A stretch of 64,000 bases of DNA from Acidimicrobiia bacterium (lineage in GTDB: Bacteria; Actinomycetota; Acidimicrobiia; Acidimicrobiales; CAIXPF01): NCBI GenBank assembly GCA_947476745.1, contig CANJRG010000001.1, forward strand, positions 186,001 to 250,000. The letters are read 5' to 3'. Position 1 is the stretch's first letter. Every line of letters begins with the position of its first letter. The notes under the pieces were generated by a model. The model was not told the origin of the DNA. It was given only the letters and a program-made list of their open reading frames with translations, and made no database searches. This document shows, piece by piece, positions 33,979 through 41,559 of this stretch. The position numbers were made by a program, and so were the translations under genes.

Positions 33979-34702
33979 GGACGAGCTCCAGGAACGGTTC
34001 CGGCAGCTGCGCGCCACCTCGGACCCCAAGCTCCGCGAGGAGTTGGTCGCCGAGTTCACCCGGCTGGCGAACTACTTCGCCCGTCGTTACGACCATCGAG
34101 GCGTCCCGCGCGACGACCTCAAGCAGGTGGCGATGCTCGGGCTGCTCCACGCCATCGACCGCTTCGACCCCGACTTCGGCACCCGATTCGCCTCCTTCGC
34201 CGGCCGCACCATCGACAGCGAGCTGAAGCGCCATTTCCGCGATCACACCTGGTCGGTGCGGATGCCGCGCCGGATGCAGGAACTGCACCTGCGAGCCCGC
34301 GGGGTGAGCGAGACACTGGTCCAAGCCCTCGGGCGCTCGCCCACCGTCGCCGAACTCGCCGCCGAGATGGGCGTCGAACTCGACGAGGCCGTCGCCGCGC
34401 TCGACGCCGGCACCGCCTACCGGGCCGACAGCCTCGATCGACCGGCGCCGGGTGACGACGAGCCGGGCTGCGAACCGGCGTTGCCCGACGGGGACGCAGC
34501 GTTCATCGACGTCGAGCATCGCTCCGTCATGGCCGACCTGCTCGCGACCCTGCCCGAGCGCGAACGGCACATCCTTCGGCTGCGGTTCTACGACGAGCTG
34601 TCCCAGAGCGAGATCGCCGACCGGCTCGGGATCAGCCAGATGCACGTGTCGCGACTCCTACGACGATCGGTTGAGCAACTGCGCCTCCGCCAAGTCGACT
34701 GA
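33971..34702 (+). CDS. SigB/SigF-family RNA polymerase sigma factor
   Basis: 243 residues. The frame begins at a TTG inside the anti-sigma gene; no ATG or GTG start gives the full domain. Region 2 is LANYFARRYDHRGVPRDDLKQ through FDPDFGTRFASFAGRTI, residues about 30-85. Region 3 includes SETLVQALGRSPTVAELAAEMG near residue 115. Region 4 is LPERERHILRLRFYDELSQSEIADRLGISQMHVSRLLRR, residues about 195-235 (given in parts). This is the stress/sporulation SigB-SigF-WhiG group, controlled by partner-switching anti-sigma proteins, two of which are encoded on either side. Confidence 0.9.
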   Translation: MREDELQERFRQLRATSDPKLREELVAEFTRLANYFARRYDHRGVPRDDLKQVAMLGLLHAIDRFDPDFGTRFASFAGRTIDSELKRHFRDHTWSVRMPRRMQELHLRARGVSETLVQALGRSPTVAELAAEMGVELDEAVAALDAGTAYRADSLDRPAPGDDEPGCEPALPDGDAAFIDVEHRSVMADLLATLPERERHILRLRFYDELSQSEIADRLGISQMHVSRLLRRSVEQLRLRQVD

Positions 34703-34837
34703 CCCGCGAACGCAATGATCGCAATGCTCCTGCCGTCCTGGTCCCAACGTCGTGTCGCACCGGGGCCACCCAGCGTGGGCTGTCGTGCGCACGCGACACG
34801 AGGCGAACAGCGCCGACCGCGTCGCTAGGGTGACAAC

Positions 34838-35275
34838 GTGACCGTCGCCGGACCCTGGAACAGCGAACGGGTGTGGTCGTTCCCGGCATCGACCAGGTCG
34901 ATCGGCCGTGCCCGCGACGCCGTGGTCGCCGAACTCGACCGTGCCGGGCTCGGGGGCGACGGGCCGGACCACCGGGCGGACCACGGCTGGATCGACGAGG
35001 TCCGCCTCCTGGTCAGCGAGCTGGTGACCAACGCCATCGTGCACGCCGTAGGGCCCTGTGGTCTTACCCTGCGCATCGGTGCGGACTCGATTCGGGTCGA
35101 GGTCGCCGACACCGGTGGAGGTGGCCTGCAGCTGCGACGGCCCGAACCGACCGAGTCGAGCGGGCGAGGCCTGCTCATCGTCGACACCCTGGCCCGGGAC
35201 TGGGGCGTGGTCCACGACGGCCAGACCGTCGGCAAGACCGTGTGGTTCGAGCTGGCCGCGCCCACCCGCCCCTAG
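34838..35275 (+). CDS. RsbW-like anti-sigma / serine kinase ATPase
   Basis: 145 residues, GTG start. GHKL ATPase motifs are intact: LVSELVTNAIVHA near residue 60 (N-box with Asn), VEVADTGGG near residue 92 (G1) and GRGLLIVDTLARDWG near residue 115 (G2). The N-terminus carries the usual SFPASTRSIGRARDAV. Such single-domain proteins inhibit sigma factors or phosphorylate an antagonist. The 135-base gap to the sigma gene and lack of an adjacent STAS-domain antagonist leave the partner open; it may serve the sigma factor just upstream. Confidence 0.85.
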   Translation: MTVAGPWNSERVWSFPASTRSIGRARDAVVAELDRAGLGGDGPDHRADHGWIDEVRLLVSELVTNAIVHAVGPCGLTLRIGADSIRVEVADTGGGGLQLRRPEPTESSGRGLLIVDTLARDWGVVHDGQTVGKTVWFELAAPTRP

Positions 35276-35333
35276 GGTCCTGGCCCCGCAATGGCGGCGG
35301 GTCAACGCGTCCTGCAGACCTGCCCCTGCCGCC

Positions 35334-36833
35334 TCATCGCCCTGCGGCGATCAGCTGGTCCACCGGCGCGTAGTCGTCGGTCAGCCTGCCGGCCCCGGCG
35401 ACGAAGGCGGTGAGGTCCCCGACGATCAGCCCGGCGTCGCCGTCGGCGTCCATGGCCCGCTCGATGGCGCCGGCATCGAGCGGGTGGTCGGAGGCGACGA
35501 TCACACTGTTGCCAAGCCGTCCAGCGGCGGTCTGCGGACCGAGCACCACCACCACGTAGGACAGCACCGCAGCAATGGTGGCCGCCTCAGCCCGCAGGAA
35601 CCGTTGACCCGGCTCATCGATGACGTTGGCGACGTACAACCCGCCCGGACGCAACACCCGGTCGATCTCGGCGATGAACTCCTCGGTGGCGAGATGCCAC
35701 GGCACCGCCCGGCTGCCGAACGCATCGCCCACCACCACGTCGAAGCGACCGTCCGCGATGGCCCGCACGCCCATCCGGGCGTCGCCGACCACCACCGTCA
35801 CGTCCTCGCCGGGCACGAACCCGAGCTCGTCGCGGACGAAGCGGACCAGTGCCGGGTCGATCTCGAACACGGTCTGGGCGCTGCCGGGTCGTTCGGCGCG
35901 CATCGCCCGGGGCAAGGTGAACCCGCCACCACCGAGGTAGGCGATCTGCAGCGGGCCGGCAGGGCTGTGGAGGTCGATCGCGTCGACCAGCCGGCGGGTG
36001 TACCAGAACGCCAGGTAGGTGGGATCGGCGAGATCCACGTAGCTGTGCCGCAGATCGTCCATCATCAGCACCCGGCCCTGGGGCCGATCGGTGGCCGCCA
36101 CCACCGACACGCAGTAGTAGGCACTGTCGAGCCGGCATGCAGGGTCGACGAAGGCGACGCCGACCACCGCCAATGCAGCCACCGCGGTGGCGGCCGCCGC
36201 GTCGATCACCCGACGGCGGGTCAGCAGCAGCCACAGCAGCAGGCCAAAGGTGCACAGCGCCGCGCCGACCACCACGATCAGGGTCGACACCGCCGCCCAG
36301 GACACCAGGACGAAGCCGGTGAAGAAGGTGCCGCCGATCGCCCCGCCGGTGCTGTACGCCGACAACCGGCCGACGGTGCGACCGGTGGCATCGAGGTCAC
36401 GCAACTGCAGTTTCACCACCGCCGGCGGGACGGCGCTGAGCACCGCCGCCACCGGCAGGAACCCGCAGCCGGCGAGGACCACGATCCGCCCGATGCCGCT
36501 GTCGGTGCCGCTGCGGCCCAGCACCCGCACGACCGGGATGACGGACATGGCCAGCCCCCCACCGACCATGAGCAGGATGGGCAGCAGCCGTCGCGAATCG
36601 AACCGGTCGGCGCACCAGCCACCGGCCCAGGCGCCGGCTGCGATCCCGGCGAGCACCGTTCCGATAATGCCGGTGTAGGTCTGCAGGCTCACCCCGACAT
36701 AAGGTGCCAGGAGGCGACCAGCGAGGATCTCGAGCACTAGCACGCTCGCCGAGGTGGCCACCACCAGCACGACGGCAAGCCAGCTCGGCAGGGGCTCGGT
36801 GCGCCTGGCGCCGTCGTCGACCGGCTCGATCAT
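35334..36833 (-). CDS. polytopic membrane protein fused to spermidine synthase-like methyltransferase domain
   Basis: 499 residues. Residues 15-225 contain about seven membrane helices, and residues 240-499 form a soluble domain with the spermidine-synthase Rossmann fold: LQIAYLGGGGFTLPRAM near residue 298, VFEIDPALV near residue 323, VVVGDARMGVR near residue 347 and FDVVVGDAFGSRAVP near residue 365. Fused membrane/spermidine-synthase-like proteins are common in actinobacteria. The aminopropyl-transfer activity is uncertain because the catalytic acidic residues are only partly recognisable. It is convergent with the RsbW-like gene. Confidence 0.8.
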   Translation of the reverse strand: MIEPVDDGARRTEPLPSWLAVVLVVATSASVLVLEILAGRLLAPYVGVSLQTYTGIIGTVLAGIAAGAWAGGWCADRFDSRRLLPILLMVGGGLAMSVIPVVRVLGRSGTDSGIGRIVVLAGCGFLPVAAVLSAVPPAVVKLQLRDLDATGRTVGRLSAYSTGGAIGGTFFTGFVLVSWAAVSTLIVVVGAALCTFGLLLWLLLTRRRVIDAAAATAVAALAVVGVAFVDPACRLDSAYYCVSVVAATDRPQGRVLMMDDLRHSYVDLADPTYLAFWYTRRLVDAIDLHSPAGPLQIAYLGGGGFTLPRAMRAERPGSAQTVFEIDPALVRFVRDELGFVPGEDVTVVVGDARMGVRAIADGRFDVVVGDAFGSRAVPWHLATEEFIAEIDRVLRPGGLYVANVIDEPGQRFLRAEAATIAAVLSYVVVVLGPQTAAGRLGNSVIVASDHPLDAGAIERAMDADGDAGLIVGDLTAFVAGAGRLTDDYAPVDQLIAAGR

Positions 36834-36884
36834 GGCCGTGTCGGCTCCACGTAACGGCAGGCCCGCCGGCTCGACGGGATTCGG

Positions 36885-36958
36885 TGGAGGTGATGGGATT
36901 CGAACCCACGGCCTCTACGTTGCGAACGTAGCGCTCTAGCCAACTGAGCTACACCCCC
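36885..36958 (-). tRNA. tRNA-Ala (anticodon CGC)
   Basis: A 74-nt cloverleaf: acceptor GGGGGTG pairs with CACCTCC and contains the G3-U70 pair that identifies alanine tRNA. The D stem is GCTC/GAGC, the anticodon stem CTACG/CGTAG encloses loop TTCGCAA (anticodon CGC, codon GCG), and the T arm is GTGGG TTCGAAT CCCAT. The discriminator is A; CCA is not encoded in full. Confidence 0.97.
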
Positions 36959-36967
36959 GAAGGGCCT

Positions 36968-37657
36968 TCACAGGATAGCGGAACCCGGGGGGAGGCCGGA
37001 CAAGTTGGCCCCTTCGATGGCAGTCCACAGGCGGTGCTGTACCGCCGTGGTGGTGACATCAGCCCGGCTGCGCTCGAGCACGGCCCGCAAGGCGTCGAGG
37101 GTGCGCCGCAAGCCCAAGGTGAGCGCGTCCGGGAAGTCGATGACCACCAGGGCGTCGTAGACCTCCTCCATCGATCGGGTGAGGTGCTCGGCCCGTTCGA
37201 GATCGCCCTCACGCAGCCGGTCGAGCAGATGGCGGCGCAGTTCGCTGGCCGCCTCGGCGAGCCCCTTCAGCCAGGAACGGCCGTCGACCGCCAATTCGGC
37301 CGGACCTGGAACCAGCGACGAGCCCGCCACCAGCACCCGGGTGCAGCAGGCCTCCACGTACTCCTTCTCGGCATCGTGCAGGAAGCCGGCATGGGTGAGA
37401 TCGGGGAAGGGCTGCAACGCCGTCTGGGCGGCGCGCAGGGCGGCATCGGCCTCGGCAAGGGTGGCCGAAGCAGCCGAGTCGTCCTGGCGGTGCACGCTGC
37501 GGATGGAACTGCCACACAGCCTGATGACCGTGCGGCACTCGCGCAGTGCGATCTCCCTGGCCCGGTTGGCCTCGTCGAGACCGTCGACGATCCCATCGAC
37601 GATCGGCCCCAAGGCGGCGCGCAGTGCCGCGGTCCCTCCCGGGTCGGTGACCTCCAC
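36968..37657 (-). CDS. translin family protein
   Basis: 229 residues from a GTG at 37657, 4 bases after the stop of the upstream membrane-protein gene. The sequence is all-helical like translin/TRAX: ANRAREIALRECRTVIRLC near residue 32, HDAEKEYVEAC near residue 90, ELRRHLLDRLREGDLERAEHL near residue 135 and DFPDALTLGLRRTLDALRAVLERSRADVT near residue 165 (in parts). These correspond to the conserved helices of archaeal translin-type proteins. Eukaryotic translin binds single-stranded nucleic acid and, with TRAX, forms an RNase. TRAX-like catalytic acids (E near the YVEA segment) are possible but unverified. Bacterial function is unknown. Confidence 0.75.
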   Translation of the reverse strand: MEVTDPGGTAALRAALGPIVDGIVDGLDEANRAREIALRECRTVIRLCGSSIRSVHRQDDSAASATLAEADAALRAAQTALQPFPDLTHAGFLHDAEKEYVEACCTRVLVAGSSLVPGPAELAVDGRSWLKGLAEAASELRRHLLDRLREGDLERAEHLTRSMEEVYDALVVIDFPDALTLGLRRTLDALRAVLERSRADVTTTAVQHRLWTAIEGANLSGLPPGSAIL

Positions 37658-37661
37658 GAGG

Positions 37662-38189
37662 TCAGCGACGGCCGGAGGACGCTTCGCGCAGCTGCACCGG
37701 CCGGCTCTGCGGCGCCACCCGCCCGCGGTGAGGCAGGAAGGCAACCTTCATCTCCCGCTCGGCATGGGCTCCCAGCAGGTACACCATCAGCCCGACGTAC
37801 CCGACGGTCAGCACGGCGCTGACGATGCACAGCGGCACGAACAGTCCACCCTGGATGAACGCCAGCAGCAGGAAGGTGAAGGTCGAGCCGCTGAGCACCG
37901 TCACGATCATCTTGCGACGCTGGGCAGCCATCCGGGCCCGGGGCGCACCGGGGCGCACCGGCATCGGAGGGCGTCCGACCGGCGCACGGCCGACCATCGC
38001 CGACGAGCGCACCGTCCCGGAGCGGATTCCCCGATTTCGATCCAGTACGGACAGCTGACGCTGGAAGGTCTCGATGGAGTCACCGCCGCGGTTACCCCCC
38101 GAACCCCGATGCTGCAGGAGCGGTCCGGCCAACAAGGCCACCCACATTCCCACGAGGAACACGAGAACGAGGAGCGTGCTGAGGTTCAC
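37662..38189 (-). CDS. SepX/GlpR-like divisome membrane protein
   Basis: 175 residues. Layout: membrane helix at residues 4-26 directly at the N-terminus (LVLVFLVGMWVALL), a basic linker with SIETFQRQLSVLDRNR near residue 40 and ARMAAQRRKMIVTVL near residue 85, then two more helices to about 145 and a basic tail. This matches SepX of Streptomyces and GlpR of Corynebacteriales, which recruit FtsZ/Glp at the septum. In Corynebacteriales, glpR lies near galU and glp (moeA); here the same genes lie on the same strand at 43.6-45.8 kb. The assignment rests on layout plus neighbourhood. Confidence 0.6.
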   Translation of the reverse strand: MNLSTLLVLVFLVGMWVALLAGPLLQHRGSGGNRGGDSIETFQRQLSVLDRNRGIRSGTVRSSAMVGRAPVGRPPMPVRPGAPRARMAAQRRKMIVTVLSGSTFTFLLLAFIQGGLFVPLCIVSAVLTVGYVGLMVYLLGAHAEREMKVAFLPHRGRVAPQSRPVQLREASSGRR

Positions 38190-38369
38190 CGTTAATCCCT
38201 ACCTTGTCGAGTAACCGTCCTCAACACTGCTGCGGTCCGACAACGCTGAACTGCGTTTTTGTCGTCGAAAGGCGGTGTTGTACTGCTTTGGCCGGCCCCG
38301 GGATCGAAGTTGGTTCGTGACACTGCGACCAATCAAAGCCGCAACTGCATACTGTAGATTGTTGCATTT

Positions 38370-38397
38370 CTAGTACCAGCACTAACAGCGATGCCAA
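38370..38397 (-). promoter_or_regulatory. candidate promoter for the SepX/GlpR-translin unit
   Basis: On the minus strand TTGGCA (38392-38397) is followed after 16 bases by TACTAG (38370-38375), within a 245-base stretch (38190-38434) that is clearly richer in A and T than the rest of the window. Consistent with a promoter, but predicted by eye only. Confidence 0.35.
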
Positions 38398-38419
38398 CAA
38401 AAGTCAGCAAATACGTAGG

Positions 38420-38450
38420 AAAAACCCACGCTCATCACTCATCTGTGGGT
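38420..38450 (-). terminator. candidate intrinsic terminator after moaC
   Basis: On the minus strand ACCCAC and GTGGGT (38424-38429 and 38445-38450) form a 6-bp stem with a 15-base loop that contains the moaC stop codon; a run of T residues follows directly. The loop is long, so strength is uncertain. Confidence 0.4.
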
Positions 38451-38929
38451 GTCGTTTCACGACGGAAAGTGCCGGAGCGACCACCGGATTTCTCCCAGAG
38501 AACGATATCGCTGATACGCATCGTGCGGTCCGCCGACTTGCACATGTCGTAGATCGTCAGCGCCGCCACCGACACGGCGGTGAGGGCCTCCATCTCCACC
38601 CCGGTGCGGTCCACGGTGTCCACCTGGGCCTCGATCTGGACGTGGTCGTCCTCGATCCGGAAGTTGACGAACACCGCTCCGACCAGCAACGGGTGGCACA
38701 GCGGGATCAGGTCCGAGGCCCGCTTGGCGGCCTGGATACCGGCCACGCGGGCCACGGCCAGCACGTCACCCTTGCTCACCACACCCCGGGCGACCAGGGA
38801 AGCCGTCTCGGGGTTCATGTAGACCCGCCCGCGGGCCACCGCCCGGCGATGGGTGGGGTCCTTCGGGGTCACATCCACCATGCGGGCACGCCCGAGCGGA
38901 TCGAGATGGGTGAAACCCAGTTCGGCCAT
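38435..38929 (-). CDS. moaC: cyclic pyranopterin monophosphate synthase MoaC
   Basis: 164 residues, normal length. Starts FTHLDPLGRARMVDV, then AGIQAAKRASDLIPLCHPL near residue 65 and the active-site segment VDTVDRTGVEMEALTAVSVAALTIYDMCK near residue 103 (in parts), all diagnostic of MoaC. With MoaA it converts GTP to cyclic pyranopterin phosphate, the first step of molybdenum cofactor synthesis. moaA lies 2.6 kb upstream on the same strand, separated by a carboxylase gene and the scar region, and moeA/glp further up. Confidence 0.95.
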   Translation of the reverse strand: MAELGFTHLDPLGRARMVDVTPKDPTHRRAVARGRVYMNPETASLVARGVVSKGDVLAVARVAGIQAAKRASDLIPLCHPLLVGAVFVNFRIEDDHVQIEAQVDTVDRTGVEMEALTAVSVAALTIYDMCKSADRTMRISDIVLWEKSGGRSGTFRRETTPTDE

Positions 38930-39002
38930 GAGCCCAGTCTAGGGGCGCAGCCACGCCACGGATACACCGCCCCGGACGATCGGGCAACATCGCCCGATCG
39001 CC

Positions 39003-40547
39003 TCACCAGGGGTCGACGGGATGCTTCCGGGTGGTGCGAACCGGCGGGGTAGGCAGGGTCGCCAGGCTCCTGATCAGGATATCTCTGGTCTCCGCCGGGT
39101 CGATGATGTCGTCGAGTGCGAAACCCCTGGCATAGGCGAGCCCCGTGTTGCGTTCCTTCAGCTCCTCGGTGAGCTGCGCACGCAGCTCCTTGCGGGTCGG
39201 CTCGTCGGCGGCGGCGGCGAGCTCGTCTCGGTAGACGATGTTGACCGCCCCCTCGAGGCCCATGCCCCCGAACTCCGCGGTCGGCCAGCCGACGATCAGG
39301 TTCGGCTGGAAACAGTCGCAACCCATCACGTAGTACCCCAGCCCGTAGGCCTTGCGCAGCACGATCGTCAGCAGTGGCACGTCGGCGTTACCGAGCGCCA
39401 TCAGGGTGCGGGCGCTGCGGCGGACCAGGGCGGTCTCCTCGGCCCCGCGGCCGATCATGAACCCCGGCGTGTCGCACAGGAACAGCAACGGCAGGTCGTA
39501 GGCGTTGCAGAGCTCCACGAAGCGGGAGAACTTGTCGGCCCCGTCACGGTCGATGGCGCCGGCGCCGAACATCGGGTTGTTGGCGATGATCCCCAGCGGG
39601 CGACCGGCGATACGGACCAACGACGTGGACAGGCACCGCCCCCACGCCGGGCGCAGCTCCAGCACCGAGCCCTCGTCGGCCAGCGCGCTCACGACGCGGC
39701 GTACGTCGTAGGCCCGGCGGGGGTTCTCCGGGACCATGCGACGTAGGGCATCGGGGTCACCGGGCGCATCCACCGCCGGGAGCGTTCCACCGAAGTAGCC
39801 GAGGTACGTGCGGGCGGTGGCCAGCAGTTGCTCCTCGTCGTCGACGAGCAGGTCCACCGTGCCGATGCGCTCGTGCATGTCCATCGGGCCGATTTCCTCC
39901 GGGGTGACCGCGGCGCCCGTCGCCGACAGGACCAGCGGCGGGCCGGACAGGCCCAGCGTGGAGCTCCGGGTGGCAATCACTACATCGGCACAGCCGGCGA
40001 TGTTGGCCTGTCCGGCGAAGGACGGCCCCGACAGCAGGCAGATCATCGGCACCAGACCCGACATCCGGGCCATCTGCACGAACGTGGTGACCATGCCACC
40101 GTCGTAGTCGAGCTCTGTGGCCCGGGCCCCTCCCCCTTCCGACCAGCACACGATCGGCCAGCGGTTGCGCTCGGCCAGAGCCAGCATGCGGTCCATCTTG
40201 CGATGGTTACGCGGGCTCTGGCTACCCCCGAACACGCTGTAGTCGTAGGTGAACACGCAGACGGGCCGGCCGCCGACGAGCCCCACACCCATCACCAGAC
40301 CATCCGCCGGGCCGTCGCCCAGCGCCCGGGTCTTGGGCTGGGCGAGCTGGCCGTACTCGACGAAGGTTCCCGGGTCCACCAGCGCACCGACCCGCTCCCG
40401 TGCGGTCCAGCGACCCCGGCCGTGCTGGCGCTCGACCGCCGCCGGACGGTTGGCATCGAGCGTCGAGTCACGGGCGGTGAGCAGTTGCTGCAAGCGAGGG
40501 GGGAGCTCGACGGAATCGGAGCTCGTCGTGGGTTCGGGCTGGGCCAT
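39003..40547 (-). CDS. acyl-CoA carboxylase carboxyltransferase (beta) subunit
   Basis: 514 residues, ATG start. The two crotonase-like halves of the biotin-dependent carboxyltransferase are present. The N-terminal half has RERVGALVDPGTFVEYG near residue 50 and SEGGGARATELDYDGG near residue 140; the C-terminal half has GIIANNPMFGAGAID near residue 315, FLCDTPGFMIGRGAEE near residue 355 and VLRKAYGLGYYVMG near residue 395. It would move carboxyl from biotin to an acyl-CoA such as acetyl-, propionyl- or methylcrotonyl-CoA. No alpha (biotin carboxylase) subunit is in the window, so the substrate cannot be named. Confidence 0.85.
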   Translation of the reverse strand: MAQPEPTTSSDSVELPPRLQQLLTARDSTLDANRPAAVERQHGRGRWTARERVGALVDPGTFVEYGQLAQPKTRALGDGPADGLVMGVGLVGGRPVCVFTYDYSVFGGSQSPRNHRKMDRMLALAERNRWPIVCWSEGGGARATELDYDGGMVTTFVQMARMSGLVPMICLLSGPSFAGQANIAGCADVVIATRSSTLGLSGPPLVLSATGAAVTPEEIGPMDMHERIGTVDLLVDDEEQLLATARTYLGYFGGTLPAVDAPGDPDALRRMVPENPRRAYDVRRVVSALADEGSVLELRPAWGRCLSTSLVRIAGRPLGIIANNPMFGAGAIDRDGADKFSRFVELCNAYDLPLLFLCDTPGFMIGRGAEETALVRRSARTLMALGNADVPLLTIVLRKAYGLGYYVMGCDCFQPNLIVGWPTAEFGGMGLEGAVNIVYRDELAAAADEPTRKELRAQLTEELKERNTGLAYARGFALDDIIDPAETRDILIRSLATLPTPPVRTTRKHPVDPW

Positions 40548-40577
40548 CCGGCGAACCTAGCGGCTGGGCTCAGCTGC

Positions 40578-40605
40578 GAAGTTGCACCGACTGACGGGCC
40601 GGAAA
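40578..40605 (+). repeat. left inverted repeat of the 40.6-41.6 kb scar
   Basis: GAAGTTGCACCGACTGA (40578-40594) continues as CGGGCCGGAAA. Its reverse complement is found near 41529-41556 with one mismatch in the first 17 bases and small gaps after. This repeat encodes the first residues of the truncated HTH ORF. Confidence 0.7.
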
Positions 40606-41088
40606 TCGCGTCCGCTCTCAGTGGCCGCGCGCCCTGTGACGGCCGGAGTTGCACCTCCCTCGCTGGGGCGCCTGCAAGAGTTGGCCCGCACCGCCGGCCT
40701 GCGTTTCATGGCGGTACCTGTACCGTCGAGCACCGCCACCACCGCCGAAGCGGCCGATGAGACCTACGAGCTGGCCCGTTCCGGGGCACCCTGGCAGCGT
40801 GCCCTGAGAGTGGCGTTCCAGCTGCACGACGACCTCACCGCCGTGCCGCCGTTTGTCCTCGGCGCCCTGGTCGCCGCGCCGGTCCCGTCCACCGACGACG
40901 CCCGCTTCGACGCCCTCGTCGCCGGGCTGGTCGAGTGGCACACCGAGCAGCACCGCCTTCCGGTCCCGCCGTGGGTGCACGAGCCTGACCGGACGGTGAC
41001 GCCGCCCTGGCCGCCCGACCCCTACACCGACCCCGCCGATACCGTCGAACCCCTCGCCCGTCACGACGTGATCCTGGCCCGCACCTAG
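40582..41088 (+). pseudogene. 5'-truncated HTH (XRE-type) protein remnant
   Basis: A 168-codon open frame. It lacks a DNA-binding HTH domain but starts family-like sequence at PPSLGRLQELARTAGLR, which in intact relatives is the end of an XRE-type HTH region. The remainder (ALRVAFQLHDDL, ARFDALVAGLVEWHTEQH, PVPPWVHEPDRT) resembles the C-terminal domain of actinobacterial HTH proteins that precede a nucleotidyltransferase gene. The first ten codons are supplied by the left inverted repeat, so the N-terminus was probably lost when the repeat arrived. Whether any protein is made is unknown. Confidence 0.5.
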
Positions 41089-41310
41089 GAAACGATCTGC
41101 ATCATCGGCGGAACTGCTGTCGAGTTGCAGGTCGGTGACCGCGGAAGCCCACGTGACATCGACGCGCTGGTGTTCCAGGTCGGCGCGCTCGGCCACATCG
41201 TCGGCCGGGTCGCTCCGATCGAGGTGCTCATCACCATGAAGCGGCACGCCGCTCGCGGCGCACGCGACTTCTAGGACCTCGATCTGCTTCTCGGGCACCC
41301 CGGCTGGCAA
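41089..41310 (+). pseudogene. decayed nucleotidyltransferase remnant
   Basis: Directly after the TAG of the HTH remnant and in the same frame, the translation gives ICIIGGTAVELQVGDRG and PRDIDALV, matching the GG...RxTxDxD core of minimal nucleotidyltransferases. It then jumps to APIEVLITMKRHAARGARDF, which resembles the family's final IxDLIxMKRxxGRxKD helix. A second in-frame TAG (41272-41274) interrupts it before DLDLLLGH. The middle of the domain is missing. Intact versions pair with HTH proteins as toxin-antitoxin-like modules. Confidence 0.5.
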
Positions 41311-41559
41311 GGTGACCTGTCACCTCAAACCGCGGCAGTCCCCGATGACGCGGCAGTCTGCCCATAGCGTTCCCACCCGCGCAACAGGCTGAAACCCGCT
41401 GCGCTCCGCTACCTGACCGCCCGCTGCACCTGAGGACAGACCGGGTGCGGAACCCGACCGTGCCTGCGGCGCAGGCCGGACCCGGTCGCAGTGGACCCAA
41501 CCCGGTCGCCACTCAAGCCGCATGCAACTTTCTCGCCGTTCAGTCGATGCAACTTCACA
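41311..41559. other. non-coding remainder of the scar
   Basis: No gene recognised. It ends in the right inverted repeat, which abuts the moaA stop codon. Confidence 0.6.
41522..41556 (-). repeat. right inverted repeat of the scar, with an internal direct repeat
   Basis: On the minus strand GAAGTTGCATCGACTGA (41540-41556) followed by ACGGCGAGAAA mirrors the left repeat. ATGCAACTT occurs twice here (41522-41530 and 41547-41555), 25 bases apart. Confidence 0.7.

Noticed and set aside
38190-38434. Riboswitch (for example molybdenum-cofactor type) in the gap next to moaC
   Set aside because: It lies downstream of moaC, not upstream, and I could not recognise the conserved helices of any known riboswitch.
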